A stretch of DNA of 64,000 bases from a bacterium. Its GTDB lineage: Bacteria > Vulcanimicrobiota > JABDET01. This document shows, in pieces, positions 1 to 8,512 of the stretch. The notes below the pieces were generated by a model that ran no database searches, had not been told where the DNA came from, and saw nothing but the letters and a program-made list of their open reading frames with translations. Within the stretch, counting starts at the first letter, position 1, and every line of letters starts with the position of its first letter. Where the stretch lies: assembly GCA_021800275.1 (NCBI GenBank), contig JAJYZB010000005.1:103874-167873 (forward strand), given 5' to 3'. Both the position numbers and the translations under genes were made by a program.

Positions 1-282
1 CCTTATGCCACTGCTCCTGTTCTGGTTATTGTGGGTTCCCTGTTGTTTCGAAATGTGACATCTTTGAATCTTTCGGGATTTGAAGAGATCATACCCGCGT
101 TTTTGACTATTGTTCTGATACCCTTGACTTTTTCAATAACTCAGGGGATCTTGTGGGGGTTTGTTTCTTATGTTTTTCTTTATTTTTTGGCAGGCAGAAA
201 AAAAGAAATCCATTCTGTGATGTGGTGGATTGCTGCTGCTTCTATTGGAATGATTTTGCTGGATCACTTTGCGTATAAATAA
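1..282 (+). CDS. NCS2-family nucleobase permease, C-terminal part (5' end outside window)
   Basis: The reading frame is open from base 1, so only about 93 C-terminal residues are visible. They contain three hydrophobic segments and a pattern typical of the C-terminus of AzgA-type purine permeases: a PYATAPVL start, then EIIPAFLTIVLIPLTFSI, a helix with GILWGF, and a charged AGRKKEIH loop before the last helix. The family imports hypoxanthine, guanine or xanthine across the inner membrane with protons; the exact substrate cannot be read from this fragment. It ends about 40 bases before the converging diguanylate cyclase gene, with no clear terminator between them. Confidence 0.8.
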   Translation, partial: PYATAPVLVIVGSLLFRNVTSLNLSGFEEIIPAFLTIVLIPLTFSITQGILWGFVSYVFLYFLAGRKKEIHSVMWWIAAASIGMILLDHFAYK

Positions 283-322
283 AGAATTTTTAATTGAATA
301 GACCTGTCCGTGTTTCCTGCAG

Positions 323-2089
323 CTATCGTTTTGTCGCTGCTACAACTTGGTTTCTTCCTTTTTCTTTGCTGTCGTAAAGCGCTCGATCTGCCTGGAACAG
401 CAGATCTGATTTATTTAAAGAATCATCGGGATAAGCAGCAACCCCGATGCTGCAGGTGATCTTTACGCGGCTGATTCCAGTGTTTACCCGTAATTCTACC
501 GCTTCTCTAATTCGCCGTGCAATGGACATTGCAGTCTCTTTCGTTGTTTCAAGGAGAAGAATGGCAAATTCATCCCCACCGTATCGGCATACAATATCCG
601 ATTCTCTCGTGCAGTCTTTTAGTATTTGGCTGATTTTTTTTAAGAGGGCGTCCCCCTGTGGATGACCGAAAGAATCATTGTATTCTTTAAAATGGTCTAG
701 ATCCATCATGATTAAGCACAGTGGTTGGTGATATCTTTCGCTTCTTTTGACTTCGTCAGCAAGTTTTTCTTGAAAGTGGCGATGGGTGTAAAGTCCTGTC
801 AGCCCATCGGTCTTGGCTAAGGTTTCTGTTTTTTCGTAGCTTTGAGCGCGAGTTAAAACCATGGCCGCTTGATAGCCGAGAATCGTAAATAATTGGAGGT
901 TTGCTTCACTATAGGCGATAGGTTCAGGATTTCCGATATAAATGACTCCTTTTATTTCCCCTTCTGGAATCAGGGGGACCGCCATTTCAGATAGTTCATT
1001 TTCGATTAAAAGTGAATATGGTCGAGCTTTTTGTTTTGTGGTTAAAAGACTTTTTTTTTCTTTTGCGCACATTCCGACTATGGTTTCTCCTAGACGCAAA
1101 TGGAGATCTTTAAATAAATTTCCATACGGAGAATCAAATCTGTTGGATTGGAGGAAAAAGGTTCCGCGTTCTGTATTTGTGAAAAAAATGATGCAGCTTT
1201 GATAACTGAAAACCTGTTTAAAGAAATCCTGCATGACTTTAAAGATTTCATCTAAAGAGAGTTTGGAGCCAATCTTTTCTCCAAAATCCAGAAGCAAACC
1301 TTGTTCAAGAGTTTTTCTCTCTATGCTTTGCTCCAGTTCTTCAGATCGTTTCTTTTCTATTTCAAGTTCAACTTTTGTTTTTTCTAACTCTTCAAGAATG
1401 ACAGCGCTTGTTTTAGCAGTTTCTTTTTTGAATAAAGAAAAAGCAGCTGCTTGAAGAAGAAAAATGCATACGATTAGAACAATGGCGTTTACCTGATTTT
1501 TATAAAAAGCCGCAGCTGTTCCTATTAAAGGAGCTGCAAAACTCAACAAAAGTGTTTGATATCGGGCTTTAAACCAGTTAGCCTGAGCTGATTCGAGAAG
1601 AGAAGTGCCAATGGCAATGCCCTCAACAAAAGCTTCAAAAATAGTATAAAGTGGAGCTGAGCTGAGCAGCAGGAGGTATTGAATTGGATGAGGCTGAGGT
1701 TTTTCAAGCATGATAAGGATTGGAATAGAAGCAAAAAGAACAGAGAGCGGTTTTTGAAATGGATAGATATATTTAAGATTGATGCTTTTTTCTTCTCTCA
1801 GAAAAATTCTTAGAGCAGCTCCTGCAAAAGCAGTCACTGCGCATATAAGGATTGCATTTTTTAGGATGAGAAATAAATAAAAAGCGCTGGAAAGGCTTCC
1901 CCACCCGGAATAAGGAAGAGAAGGAGAAAAAAGTTCCAGAATTAGAGCAGAAATTATTGCGATTAAAATCCCCACTCCTGCCCCGCTTGGATTCATGGGC
2001 ACTAAAGTTGCCATAGTAATAAATCCTGCCAGTGAAATCAGGATTAAAGAAAAAAGAAACAGTTTAAATTGGGTTTGGTCAGTTTTCAA
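323..2089 (-). CDS. Membrane-bound GAF-GGDEF diguanylate cyclase
   Basis: 588 residues. About 220 N-terminal residues form several hydrophobic segments (a membrane sensor of unrecognised type). A short coiled coil rich in Glu and Lys follows (about 225-265), then a GAF-like domain (about 265-410) and a GGDEF domain (about 420-585). The active-site motif is intact: GGDEF at residues 504-508. An RESD sequence stands five residues before it, matching the RxxD product-inhibition site, so an active, feedback-inhibited c-di-GMP synthase is expected. The TTG start overlaps the stop of the upstream gene by four bases and has a GGAG Shine-Dalgarno at good distance. It is the last gene of a three-gene leftward operon. 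Two PilZ-like genes and two pilus clusters elsewhere in the window are possible c-di-GMP outputs, by inference only. Confidence 0.9.
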   Translation of the reverse strand: MKTDQTQFKLFLFSLILISLAGFITMATLVPMNPSGAGVGILIAIISALILELFSPSLPYSGWGSLSSAFYLFLILKNAILICAVTAFAGAALRIFLREEKSINLKYIYPFQKPLSVLFASIPILIMLEKPQPHPIQYLLLLSSAPLYTIFEAFVEGIAIGTSLLESAQANWFKARYQTLLLSFAAPLIGTAAAFYKNQVNAIVLIVCIFLLQAAAFSLFKKETAKTSAVILEELEKTKVELEIEKKRSEELEQSIERKTLEQGLLLDFGEKIGSKLSLDEIFKVMQDFFKQVFSYQSCIIFFTNTERGTFFLQSNRFDSPYGNLFKDLHLRLGETIVGMCAKEKKSLLTTKQKARPYSLLIENELSEMAVPLIPEGEIKGVIYIGNPEPIAYSEANLQLFTILGYQAAMVLTRAQSYEKTETLAKTDGLTGLYTHRHFQEKLADEVKRSERYHQPLCLIMMDLDHFKEYNDSFGHPQGDALLKKISQILKDCTRESDIVCRYGGDEFAILLLETTKETAMSIARRIREAVELRVNTGISRVKITCSIGVAAYPDDSLNKSDLLFQADRALYDSKEKGRNQVVAATKR

Positions 2090-3057
2090 TTTTTTTCTCC
2101 AACAATAAAATCAATCGGATAGCTTGATCCACCTTCTGGCATACTGAGAAAATGAACTGATTTCCAGGAATCAGGGTTTATTCTTAGAGTTTCTAAAATT
2201 TCTTTTCGATAAGGTGGAGTATAGTGAAAAGTAAAAATTTTGTGGTTTAATATGAAGGTAGCTGTTGCAGAACCACCTCTAGGTTCAAACCAGAATGAAA
2301 CATTTTTGGCAGCAGCGCTAGGATTGAAAATCAGAATTTTTCCTTCCCAAATCATTCCATAACTACCTTTAAGGGGTTTGCCTGGTAGAAGATTAGGGAG
2401 AGGCAGATCTCCAAGAAGAATGTTCTTTTCAGGATCACCTATTTTATAAACTGCTGAAAAAAATAGATGAGGGATCACGTATCCTCCTTTTGCGTGAGGG
2501 TCATTAGAGTATTGTTTGATGTATTTTGTTTGTATAGGTAAATAAGGTTTTTGGGAAGAGACTATGAGAGCAAGAGGAGGACCTTTCAGTTCTTGAATTT
2601 GAATAAAACCTGTTCCTAATTCTTCTTGTTTAAGGATTTGTTTTGAAAGGATGGCAAAATGATGGGGCGGGATGGTTATGATTTTTTCAGTTTTAAGAGA
2701 GTATTTTTTTAAAAATAAAACAGTGGCTTTATGCCCGGTCTCCATAATACTGGACGATGGGGGAGGAGAGGAATCAGTGAAAGAAGCAAGAGCTGGTGTG
2801 GAATAGAAATTTTCGAGGAAGACGACAAGCAGTCTTTCAGGTTCGCCTCGTCCATTTTGATGGTAATAATTCAATCGAATGGGCTTTAAAGGAATAATTC
2901 CAGCAGAGAAGAGCAGGCCATTCTGGTGAAGAACTTCCGGGTGATCGCTGAAAAATAGGTAAACTGCAGGAATTTTTGGAGTTATTTGTGGGGGAATGCC
3001 CTTTGCGCCCACTGGTGCAGAGGAAAGGAGAAAAATGAGCACCAGAATTTTTTTCAC
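2086..3057 (-). CDS. Secreted protein of unknown function
   Basis: 323 residues beginning with a clear Sec signal peptide (MKKILVLIFLLSSAPVGAKG), so it is probably periplasmic. The rest looks beta-rich, with many Tyr, Phe and Pro residues and no catalytic motif I recognise. The GTG start overlaps the stop of the FAD oxidoreductase gene by four bases, and its own stop overlaps the TTG start of the diguanylate cyclase, so the three genes should be translationally coupled. The position suggests a periplasmic partner of one of the two neighbours, but there is no direct evidence of function. Confidence 0.75.
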   Translation of the reverse strand: MKKILVLIFLLSSAPVGAKGIPPQITPKIPAVYLFFSDHPEVLHQNGLLFSAGIIPLKPIRLNYYHQNGRGEPERLLVVFLENFYSTPALASFTDSSPPPSSSIMETGHKATVLFLKKYSLKTEKIITIPPHHFAILSKQILKQEELGTGFIQIQELKGPPLALIVSSQKPYLPIQTKYIKQYSNDPHAKGGYVIPHLFFSAVYKIGDPEKNILLGDLPLPNLLPGKPLKGSYGMIWEGKILIFNPSAAAKNVSFWFEPRGGSATATFILNHKIFTFHYTPPYRKEILETLRINPDSWKSVHFLSMPEGGSSYPIDFIVGEKN

Positions 3058-4409
3058 ACTACAGCCCCTGTTTCTGTTAAAATTTTTCGGACTTTTTGGA
3101 TACTAATTTTTCGCAGTTCTTTTCTTTCCATGACGCTCGAAGCTGCTGCTGTTCCAGCTGCTTGGCCTGTGGCCATGGCAGTCGCTTGAATTCTGCAGGA
3201 TCCGAGCGCCTCATGAGTGGCTGAAAGGCATCTCCCTGCAATTAATAAATTTGAAATTTTTAGAGGGATCAGACACTGAAAAGGGATGTCGTAAGAACCA
3301 TCCCCTCCAATCTGTTTTAAAATAATCCCTTTTCCTGACGGATCATGAATGTCAACAGGATATGCGCCTTTTGCAATTCCAGTTTCAAATTTTTTTCCAT
3401 TTAGCACGTCCTCTTCTGTCAAAGTGTATTCCCCATGGATCCTTCTGGATTCTCTAATCCCGACTTGAATTGCGGTTTGAACAAGAACACAGTCTTGAAA
3501 TCCAGGAATATATTTCTTTAGAAACCGAATGAGCGACAGAACCTGTTCCCTTCCTTCCTGCTCAGCTTCACTCAAATCCCACGGATTAAGTGGATTTTTA
3601 TGGATGATTCGAGTTGTGTTAATCATAACTTCCCCTTTTCTCACACCGGAGAAAAATAAAATTCGATCTCTGGGAATCTGGATTTCCCCTGTTTGCAAGC
3701 CCTTTTTCCACTGGGAAAAAAAACCGGACACCCCAATATAGGAAGATGTTTTCAGCTCTTCAAACAGGGTTCCAGGATAGAACTCATCGGGATGTTTTAA
3801 GATATATTCTACCACATCCTGCTGGTTAACGCGTCCAAGCTTAAAAATGAGGGTCATGGGCTGGGGTATGGAATTTTGGTCTCCCATGCTGAAAGGGACT
3901 TCTGCTGCTGCTGCCACATCTCCGTCGCCTGAAGCATCAATAAAAATTTTCCCTTTCAAAATCGCGGTTCCACCTTTTGTGACAACTTTTAAACCAAGAA
4001 TTTCATTCCCTTTTTGGATGGTTTCAAAAAACCATCCATGGAAAAGGAGTTTGACTCCAGAATTTTTTGCGGCAGCCAATAAAACAAGTTTTAAAAATTC
4101 CGGTTCAAAGGGGACATAAGTAGAACAGGCTCCAATGGTATCTTTGACATATCCTGGACTACCGCCGCTCTCTATTAATTTTTGGACAATTTCTTCAGGT
4201 ATTCCCTTGATGATTTGTTTTCCTGATTTTGTATGAAAAGTTGCCATGGGTCCTACCATGCTGGCTGCTGCAGTGCCGCCTAAGAATCCATATTTCTCGA
4301 CCAGAATGACAGAACATCCTGATCTTGCGGCGGCAATGGCGCATGTAACGCCGGCAGAACCTCCGCCAACCACAACAATGTCTGCTTCCCCTTCCCAGTA
4401 TTCAGCCAT
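3054..4409 (-). CDS. FAD-dependent oxidoreductase
   Basis: 451 residues. A dinucleotide-binding Rossmann motif lies at the N-terminus (VVVGGGSAGVTCAIAAARSG), followed by the usual acidic end of strand 2 (LVEKYGFLGG). A second FAD-contact region lies near the C-terminus (LLIAGRCLSATHEALGS, then ATAMATGQAAGTAAA). This layout is typical of the FAD_oxidored family (PF12831), a loose group with varied and often unknown substrates. The specific reaction is not predictable here. It is first in a leftward operon with a secreted protein and a diguanylate cyclase, and diverges from the rnpB promoter. There is no signal peptide, so it is probably cytoplasmic. Confidence 0.85.
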   Translation of the reverse strand: MAEYWEGEADIVVVGGGSAGVTCAIAAARSGCSVILVEKYGFLGGTAAASMVGPMATFHTKSGKQIIKGIPEEIVQKLIESGGSPGYVKDTIGACSTYVPFEPEFLKLVLLAAAKNSGVKLLFHGWFFETIQKGNEILGLKVVTKGGTAILKGKIFIDASGDGDVAAAAEVPFSMGDQNSIPQPMTLIFKLGRVNQQDVVEYILKHPDEFYPGTLFEELKTSSYIGVSGFFSQWKKGLQTGEIQIPRDRILFFSGVRKGEVMINTTRIIHKNPLNPWDLSEAEQEGREQVLSLIRFLKKYIPGFQDCVLVQTAIQVGIRESRRIHGEYTLTEEDVLNGKKFETGIAKGAYPVDIHDPSGKGIILKQIGGDGSYDIPFQCLIPLKISNLLIAGRCLSATHEALGSCRIQATAMATGQAAGTAAASSVMERKELRKISIQKVRKILTETGAVV

Positions 4410-4461
4410 GGCCCTATCTTAAGTTTTTTTATCTTTTTTTATCCAATCCTTTAAAAAGCGA

Positions 4462-4490
4462 TTGACTCTCAAGAGATTTTATGCTAAAAT
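4462..4490 (+). promoter_or_regulatory. Sigma70-type promoter of rnpB
   Basis: TTGACT (4462-4467) and TAAAAT (4485-4490) are separated by 17 bases, close to the housekeeping consensus. Transcription should begin near 4497, about 55 bases before the first paired base of the RNase P RNA, leaving a short 5' extension to be processed. Confidence 0.7.
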
Positions 4491-4551
4491 AAGAATTGGA
4501 AACAACAAGGTCCTTAAAAATTCCTGAGTCATGGGATATATTTAAGATTAT

Positions 4552-5074
4552 AGAGAGTTAGCCGGGTGATCGCGGAGTGAGTTGTCCCGAGTTTTTCGGG
4601 GCTTATACTTCGAGGAAAGTCCGAGCTCCACAGGATAAGGTGCTGGGTAATTCCCAGTAGAGGCGACTCTAGCAAAGTGCCACAGAAATGTTAACCGCCA
4701 TAGATCTCTTTCCAAGGATTGCCTGTCCGGCAAATATAAAGAGATGTGGTAAGGGTGCAACGGCGGGGTAAGAGCCCACCAGTCATCTGGCGACAGATGA
4801 GCTAGGCAAACGCCACCTGGAGCAAGATCAAGCAGGGGAAAAACATCTACCGGATCTGTTGATGGAGCCTTGCAGTAGCAGAGCTAGTCATCAATGGGTC
4901 ATTTAGGGCATGTTGTGTTGTCCTGGCAGTTCCCCGGGTCGATCGCTAGAAACTGAACAGTAATGGCAGTTCAAGATAGATGATCACCTTCTGCTAAAAG
5001 TCAGTAAGAGCTCCGTTAGAGCTAAAATTATGATAAATGGCAGAAACAGAACTCGGCTTATAGGTTAACTCTCT
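4552..5074 (+). ncRNA. rnpB: RNase P RNA (catalytic subunit)
   Basis: Conserved bacterial RNase P elements appear in the right order: the P4 strand and conserved region I (GAGGAAAGTCCGAGCTCCAC near 4611), ACAGAAA near 4682, the GGTAAGAGCCCACCAG block near 4767, and the 3' conserved region (ACAGAACTCGGCTTAT near 5046). The ends pair as helix P1: 4552-4563 with 5063-5074, twelve pairs with one G-U. A run of T residues follows and probably acts with P1 as the terminator. The span is about 520 nt, longer than the usual 350-420 nt; the extra length appears to lie mainly in the second half, between about 4850 and 4980. It encodes the ribozyme that trims tRNA 5' leaders with the RnpA protein. Confidence 0.93.
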
Positions 5075-5372
5075 ATTTTTTTTTGTTTTCAGACGTTTCT
5101 AGAACCTCAGCATCTTCTCTTTCAACGGCGACAAAGGGGTCTCGGTATAAAGGGGATATGCCGCTGTATCTGCATTTTACTTCATTATGGTAGCAGGGGA
5201 GAATATTGCCGCAGTAAATGGACCCTTGATCACCTTTTACCTGAGGATTCCTATAATCAGGATATTCTACTAAAATTGGAACTTTTTTCTGCAAAATATA
5301 ACAGAATTTCTCTTGGGGCTCCAGTGCCTTTTGTTTCAATTGAGCTTGAACTGCTTTTTTTCTTAGGCTCAT
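5073..5372 (-). CDS. Small cysteine-containing protein of unknown function
   Basis: 99 residues from the ATG at 5372; the frame stays open up to a TTG at 5438. Neither start has a convincing Shine-Dalgarno, so the start is unsure. Cysteines occur as FCYILQ, YCGNILPCYHNEVKC, four of which could bind a metal or an Fe-S cluster. The C-terminus is acidic and lysine-rich and runs into the T-rich end of rnpB on the other strand, so the gene converges with rnpB and overlaps it by about two bases. I recognise no family. The composition looks like a real protein rather than chance. Confidence 0.55.
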   Translation of the reverse strand: MSLRKKAVQAQLKQKALEPQEKFCYILQKKVPILVEYPDYRNPQVKGDQGSIYCGNILPCYHNEVKCRYSGISPLYRDPFVAVEREDAEVLETSENKKK

Positions 5373-5497
5373 GACGACTGATTCATCATACCACCGCCAG
5401 AAAGAAAATGCAAGAGGGAAATTGACTGCTGTTATCAAACTGTATCCAAGAAAATATTAGACTGATCCAGAAGGCATAGGGGACATCAGGAGGGACA

Positions 5498-6379
5498 ATG
5501 GCGAAGTTTTTCGGACAGTATTTGTTAGAAAAAGGGGTTCTCAGCAGAGAACAGCTTTTAGAGGCTTTGACTAAGCAGAGAGAAAAAGTTCAGAAAATTG
5601 GAGAATTAGCCGTCAGAAAGGGATATTTAAAGCCCATTGATGTGGAGACAATTCAAAGAGAACAGCAGAAACGCGATTTATATTTTGGTGAGGCGGCTGT
5701 CAGGCTCAACCTTTTAACAGAAACTCAAGTAAAAGAACTTTTAAATATTCAGAAAGCAAACCATGTTTATTTAGGCGACGTGATCGTAGATTTAAAGTTT
5801 TTACCTAGAAAATCAGTAGATGAGGAGTTGAAAAAATTTCTAGAGGAGGAGTCTGAAGGAGGAATATCGGGCGAAATAAAAATTCCCTCTTCATGTCTTC
5901 ATCCTGAGCTTTTACATACAGCCGCCGATTTATCAGTTAAACATTTTAGACGGTTTTCTAGTCTTCCCGTCAAAATTTCTTCTATTTTAGAGTCGAGAAT
6001 ATTGGAAAACTTTCAAATTTTAACGTTAATTAATGTGAGTGGAGATTTTAAGGGCGTTTTGTCTTTAAGCTGCTCAAAAGAGGTTGTCGATCATATTAAT
6101 CGAAATTTTGGAGGGGTTAATTTAAAAGAGGTTGCTGGAAATTCTGCTGAAGACGTGGTATCCGAATTTTTCAACATTTTCTGTGGAAACTTAATGTTAA
6201 AATGGTTGGAAGTGGGGAAGGCTTGTGAAATTTCTGTGCCGTATTCCTTTATTAAGACAAAACAGAAAGATTTAAAAGTTGGAAACGGTTATCGGATTTT
6301 TATTTTAGATTTAGAATCAACTGAAGGGAAAATTTCTTTTGGATTTATTCCTGATTTTACTTTGCAGAATCCTGCGTAA
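5498..6379 (+). CDS. MshEN-like repeats fused to a CheX/CheC-type phosphatase domain
   Basis: 293 residues, ATG preceded by AGGAGGG. The first 120 residues contain repeated helical units of the kind found at the N-terminus of type II/IV pilus ATPases (GspE_N/MshEN): FGQYLLEKGVLSREQLLEAL, then IGELAVRKGYL, FGEAAVRLNLL and LGDVIVDLKFL, each followed by a helix. The last 160 residues resemble CheX/CheC, which remove phosphate from CheY-P. The family signature E-x2-N followed by Pro is visible: E223, N226 and P248, in the EFFNIFCGN segment. A CheY-like gene follows at once and then a pilus operon, so it probably tunes phosphorylation of that regulator. The arginine typical of c-di-GMP-binding MshEN repeats is not obvious, so ligand binding is uncertain. 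Confidence 0.72.
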   Translation: MAKFFGQYLLEKGVLSREQLLEALTKQREKVQKIGELAVRKGYLKPIDVETIQREQQKRDLYFGEAAVRLNLLTETQVKELLNIQKANHVYLGDVIVDLKFLPRKSVDEELKKFLEEESEGGISGEIKIPSSCLHPELLHTAADLSVKHFRRFSSLPVKISSILESRILENFQILTLINVSGDFKGVLSLSCSKEVVDHINRNFGGVNLKEVAGNSAEDVVSEFFNIFCGNLMLKWLEVGKACEISVPYSFIKTKQKDLKVGNGYRIFILDLESTEGKISFGFIPDFTLQNPA

Positions 6380-6405
6380 AAAATAGATCCAGAAAGGTGG
6401 AGAAG

Positions 6406-6810
6406 ATGAATTCACAGGGCAAAAAAGTGATGATTGTAGATGACTCAAAAGCCATGATTATGCTTCTAAAAAGAATTCTTGAGGGGAATGGATATCAAAT
6501 CATAGGAGAGGTTCAAAGTGGAGAAGAAGCTGTGGCGAGATATGATGAATTGAAGCCCGATTTAGTCACAATGGATTTGATCCTGCCTGGAATCAGCGGA
6601 ATTGATGCTGTAAAAAGAATCCTGCAAAATGATCCGAAAGCATGTATAGTGGCTGTCAGTTCTGTAGGTGGAACCCCAGAAAAGTTAATGGAGGCATTGA
6701 AAGCAGGAGCCAGGAATGTCATCAGTAAACCATTTAATCCTGAGAAGGTTGTTAAAATTTTAAATGATGCGCTGAGCGCTCATTCTGCTTTATTAAAAGG
6801 AGAAAAATGA
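6406..6810 (+). CDS. CheY-like single-domain response regulator
   Basis: 134 residues forming one receiver domain and nothing else. The acidic pocket D12-D13, phospho-acceptor D57 (LVTMDLILPG), the switch Ser in AVSS, and the conserved Lys in SKPFNP are all present, so it should be phosphorylatable. The ATG at 6406 is chosen because AGGTGGAG stands just upstream; a GTG at 6397 lies inside that ribosome site. It follows the CheX-like gene by 26 bases and precedes the PilC/GspF gene by three bases, so it probably controls the pilus machine encoded downstream, possibly by protein contact. No partner histidine kinase is in the window. Confidence 0.9.
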   Translation: MNSQGKKVMIVDDSKAMIMLLKRILEGNGYQIIGEVQSGEEAVARYDELKPDLVTMDLILPGISGIDAVKRILQNDPKACIVAVSSVGGTPEKLMEALKAGARNVISKPFNPEKVVKILNDALSAHSALLKGEK

Positions 6811-6813
6811 ACC

Positions 6814-8046
6814 TTGAGCTCTTCTTCTGAAATCCCTCATTGGCTTGAAGAAGAGTCACCTGAAACCCGTGCAGGTGAAGCAGCGCCTCAGATTTGGCAA
6901 GAAAGATTTGTTCCTAAGAAAAAAGCAAATCCAGCTCTTGCATTCAAAAAAATTTGGGATGACAGAGGGATGATTGCAGCGAAATGGGCTGGTCCAGCTT
7001 CTGTAAAGGTTAGCCTAAAAAGCCTTTCAGTTTTTGCAAAACAACTGGGTTTGATGATGGGGTCTGGGGTCGCCCTAGTGAAAGCTTTTGATATTTTAGG
7101 CACTCAGGGGGAGGATAAAAGATTAAGATCTGCTTCTTTAAAACTGAAAGAACAAGTTCTTTCAGGACATTCCATGAGTTCTGCCATGGAAAAAAACACA
7201 GAAGTTTTCCCCGCTTTTTTTCGTTTTGCTGTGCGATCCTCTGAAACCTCTGGCACTCTTCCACAAACACTTATTAGGCTTTCAGACTATTATGAAAAGA
7301 TCAATTTTCAGAATCAAAAAGTGAGAGCTGCTTTGATTTATCCAATTTTTGTTTTTGCCACGACTTTAATTCTTTTTATGTTTTTAATTTCTTACATTTT
7401 TCCAATGTTTTCATCTTTTTTTGAATCCCTTCACTATCGTCTTCCTTTGATTACTCGAATCCTTTTTTTTATTTTTCATCTATTGGTCAGTTACTGGTTT
7501 TGGGGGATTGTTTTGGTACTGCTCTCGAGTTTGTACACTGCATGGAAAATAGGCATGAAAAAATCCACTTTTGCTTTGTGGTTAAATATCCTTGAGCTCC
7601 AAATTCCTGTTGTGGGTTCCATCCTGCAGAAAATTCAGAGTTCTTATTTTTGCCGCACGCTTTCAACTATGTTGAATGCAGGGGTTAATTTATTGACCGC
7701 TCTGGATGTTTTTAAAAGAGGTGTAGAAATGCCTGTATTTAAGATTTTTTTTGGTCAAATTCAGGAGGAGTTAAAAACAGGTTCTAGTTTGTCAAAAACC
7801 ATAAAAGATGTTTCTTTTTTTCCTCGAGCAGCCCAGGATTTGATTTTAGTGGGAGAAGAATCAGGAAATCTTGTGTTTATGTTGGAAAAGGCTGCTGATT
7901 ATCTGGACGTTGAAATTGAAGCTCTTATTCAGAATTTAATGACTTTAATAGAACCTGTTCTTATTCTTGTTTTGGGGGGCATGGTTGCCATGGTTTTAAT
8001 CGGGATTTTTCTGCCTTTGTATTCTGCCATTGGGCAGATTCATTGA
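6814..8046 (+). CDS. PilC/GspF-family inner-membrane platform protein
   Basis: 410 residues. After a polar N-terminal stretch of about 65 residues come two GspF domains (about 70-190 and 280-400), each with the family's LSxFxxQLxxMMxSGV-type start and GEESG motif, and three long hydrophobic helices (about 170-200, 215-240, 375-405). GspF proteins form the membrane base on which pilins are assembled, driven by a cytoplasmic ATPase. The TTG start at 6814 has AAGGAG about 11 bases upstream; no ATG fits better. It lies between the CheY-like gene and the prepilin genes. No PilB/GspE ATPase or prepilin peptidase is in the window, so these must be elsewhere. Confidence 0.88.
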   Translation: MSSSSEIPHWLEEESPETRAGEAAPQIWQERFVPKKKANPALAFKKIWDDRGMIAAKWAGPASVKVSLKSLSVFAKQLGLMMGSGVALVKAFDILGTQGEDKRLRSASLKLKEQVLSGHSMSSAMEKNTEVFPAFFRFAVRSSETSGTLPQTLIRLSDYYEKINFQNQKVRAALIYPIFVFATTLILFMFLISYIFPMFSSFFESLHYRLPLITRILFFIFHLLVSYWFWGIVLVLLSSLYTAWKIGMKKSTFALWLNILELQIPVVGSILQKIQSSYFCRTLSTMLNAGVNLLTALDVFKRGVEMPVFKIFFGQIQEELKTGSSLSKTIKDVSFFPRAAQDLILVGEESGNLVFMLEKAADYLDVEIEALIQNLMTLIEPVLILVLGGMVAMVLIGIFLPLYSAIGQIH

Positions 8047-8119
8047 TTCATATTCTTCTCAAAAACCAGTGGACATTTTATATATTTATGATATAATAGG
8101 GTTATCAGGTGAAGAGAAA

Positions 8120-8512
8120 ATGGGGCGATTAAAGAATAACAGAGGGGTTAGTCTGATTGAAGCAATGGTGGCTGTTGTGGTTCTTGGCATAATGGCTGCC
8201 ATCATGTTGGGGATTTTTCAAGTTTCATTTAACAGTATTTCGGATTCGACAAACACTTATCTGGCAACTCTAATTGCGCAGCAAGAAATGGAAATTGCGA
8301 TTAAACAGGGTTATGGGAGCATTACTGCTCAAGGACCAATTCCTGTTACTGTTTCAAGTGGAAGCCAGTCTGCCACTTTTTGGTGGCAGCTCTCCTGGTC
8401 ATCAGTCAATTCCACTGTAAAAGCAGTGACTATAACGGTTAAATGGAATCAAAAAGGCGCTGTTAAAACTTATCCAAGGTCTCTCGCTTTGTCCACGTGG
8501 ATTGCCGAATGA
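8120..8512 (+). CDS. Type IV prepilin-like protein
   Basis: 130 residues. The N-terminus has a prepilin peptidase site (NNRG then VSLIEAMVAVVVLG) with the required Glu at position +5 and a following hydrophobic helix. The small C-terminal domain is Ser/Thr-rich and carries an AlaGlnGlnGlu-type helix like minor pseudopilins GspI/PilV. The ATG at 8120 is preferred because it has AGGTGA seven bases before and puts the cleavage site eight residues in. The next prepilin gene starts inside its stop codon (ATGA), so the two are co-translated. Confidence 0.85.
   Translation: MGRLKNNRGVSLIEAMVAVVVLGIMAAIMLGIFQVSFNSISDSTNTYLATLIAQQEMEIAIKQGYGSITAQGPIPVTVSSGSQSATFWWQLSWSSVNSTVKAVTITVKWNQKGAVKTYPRSLALSTWIAE

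Noticed and set aside
4548..4760. Leftward open frame of 70 codons
   Set aside because: It lies entirely within the RNase P RNA and has no ribosome site.
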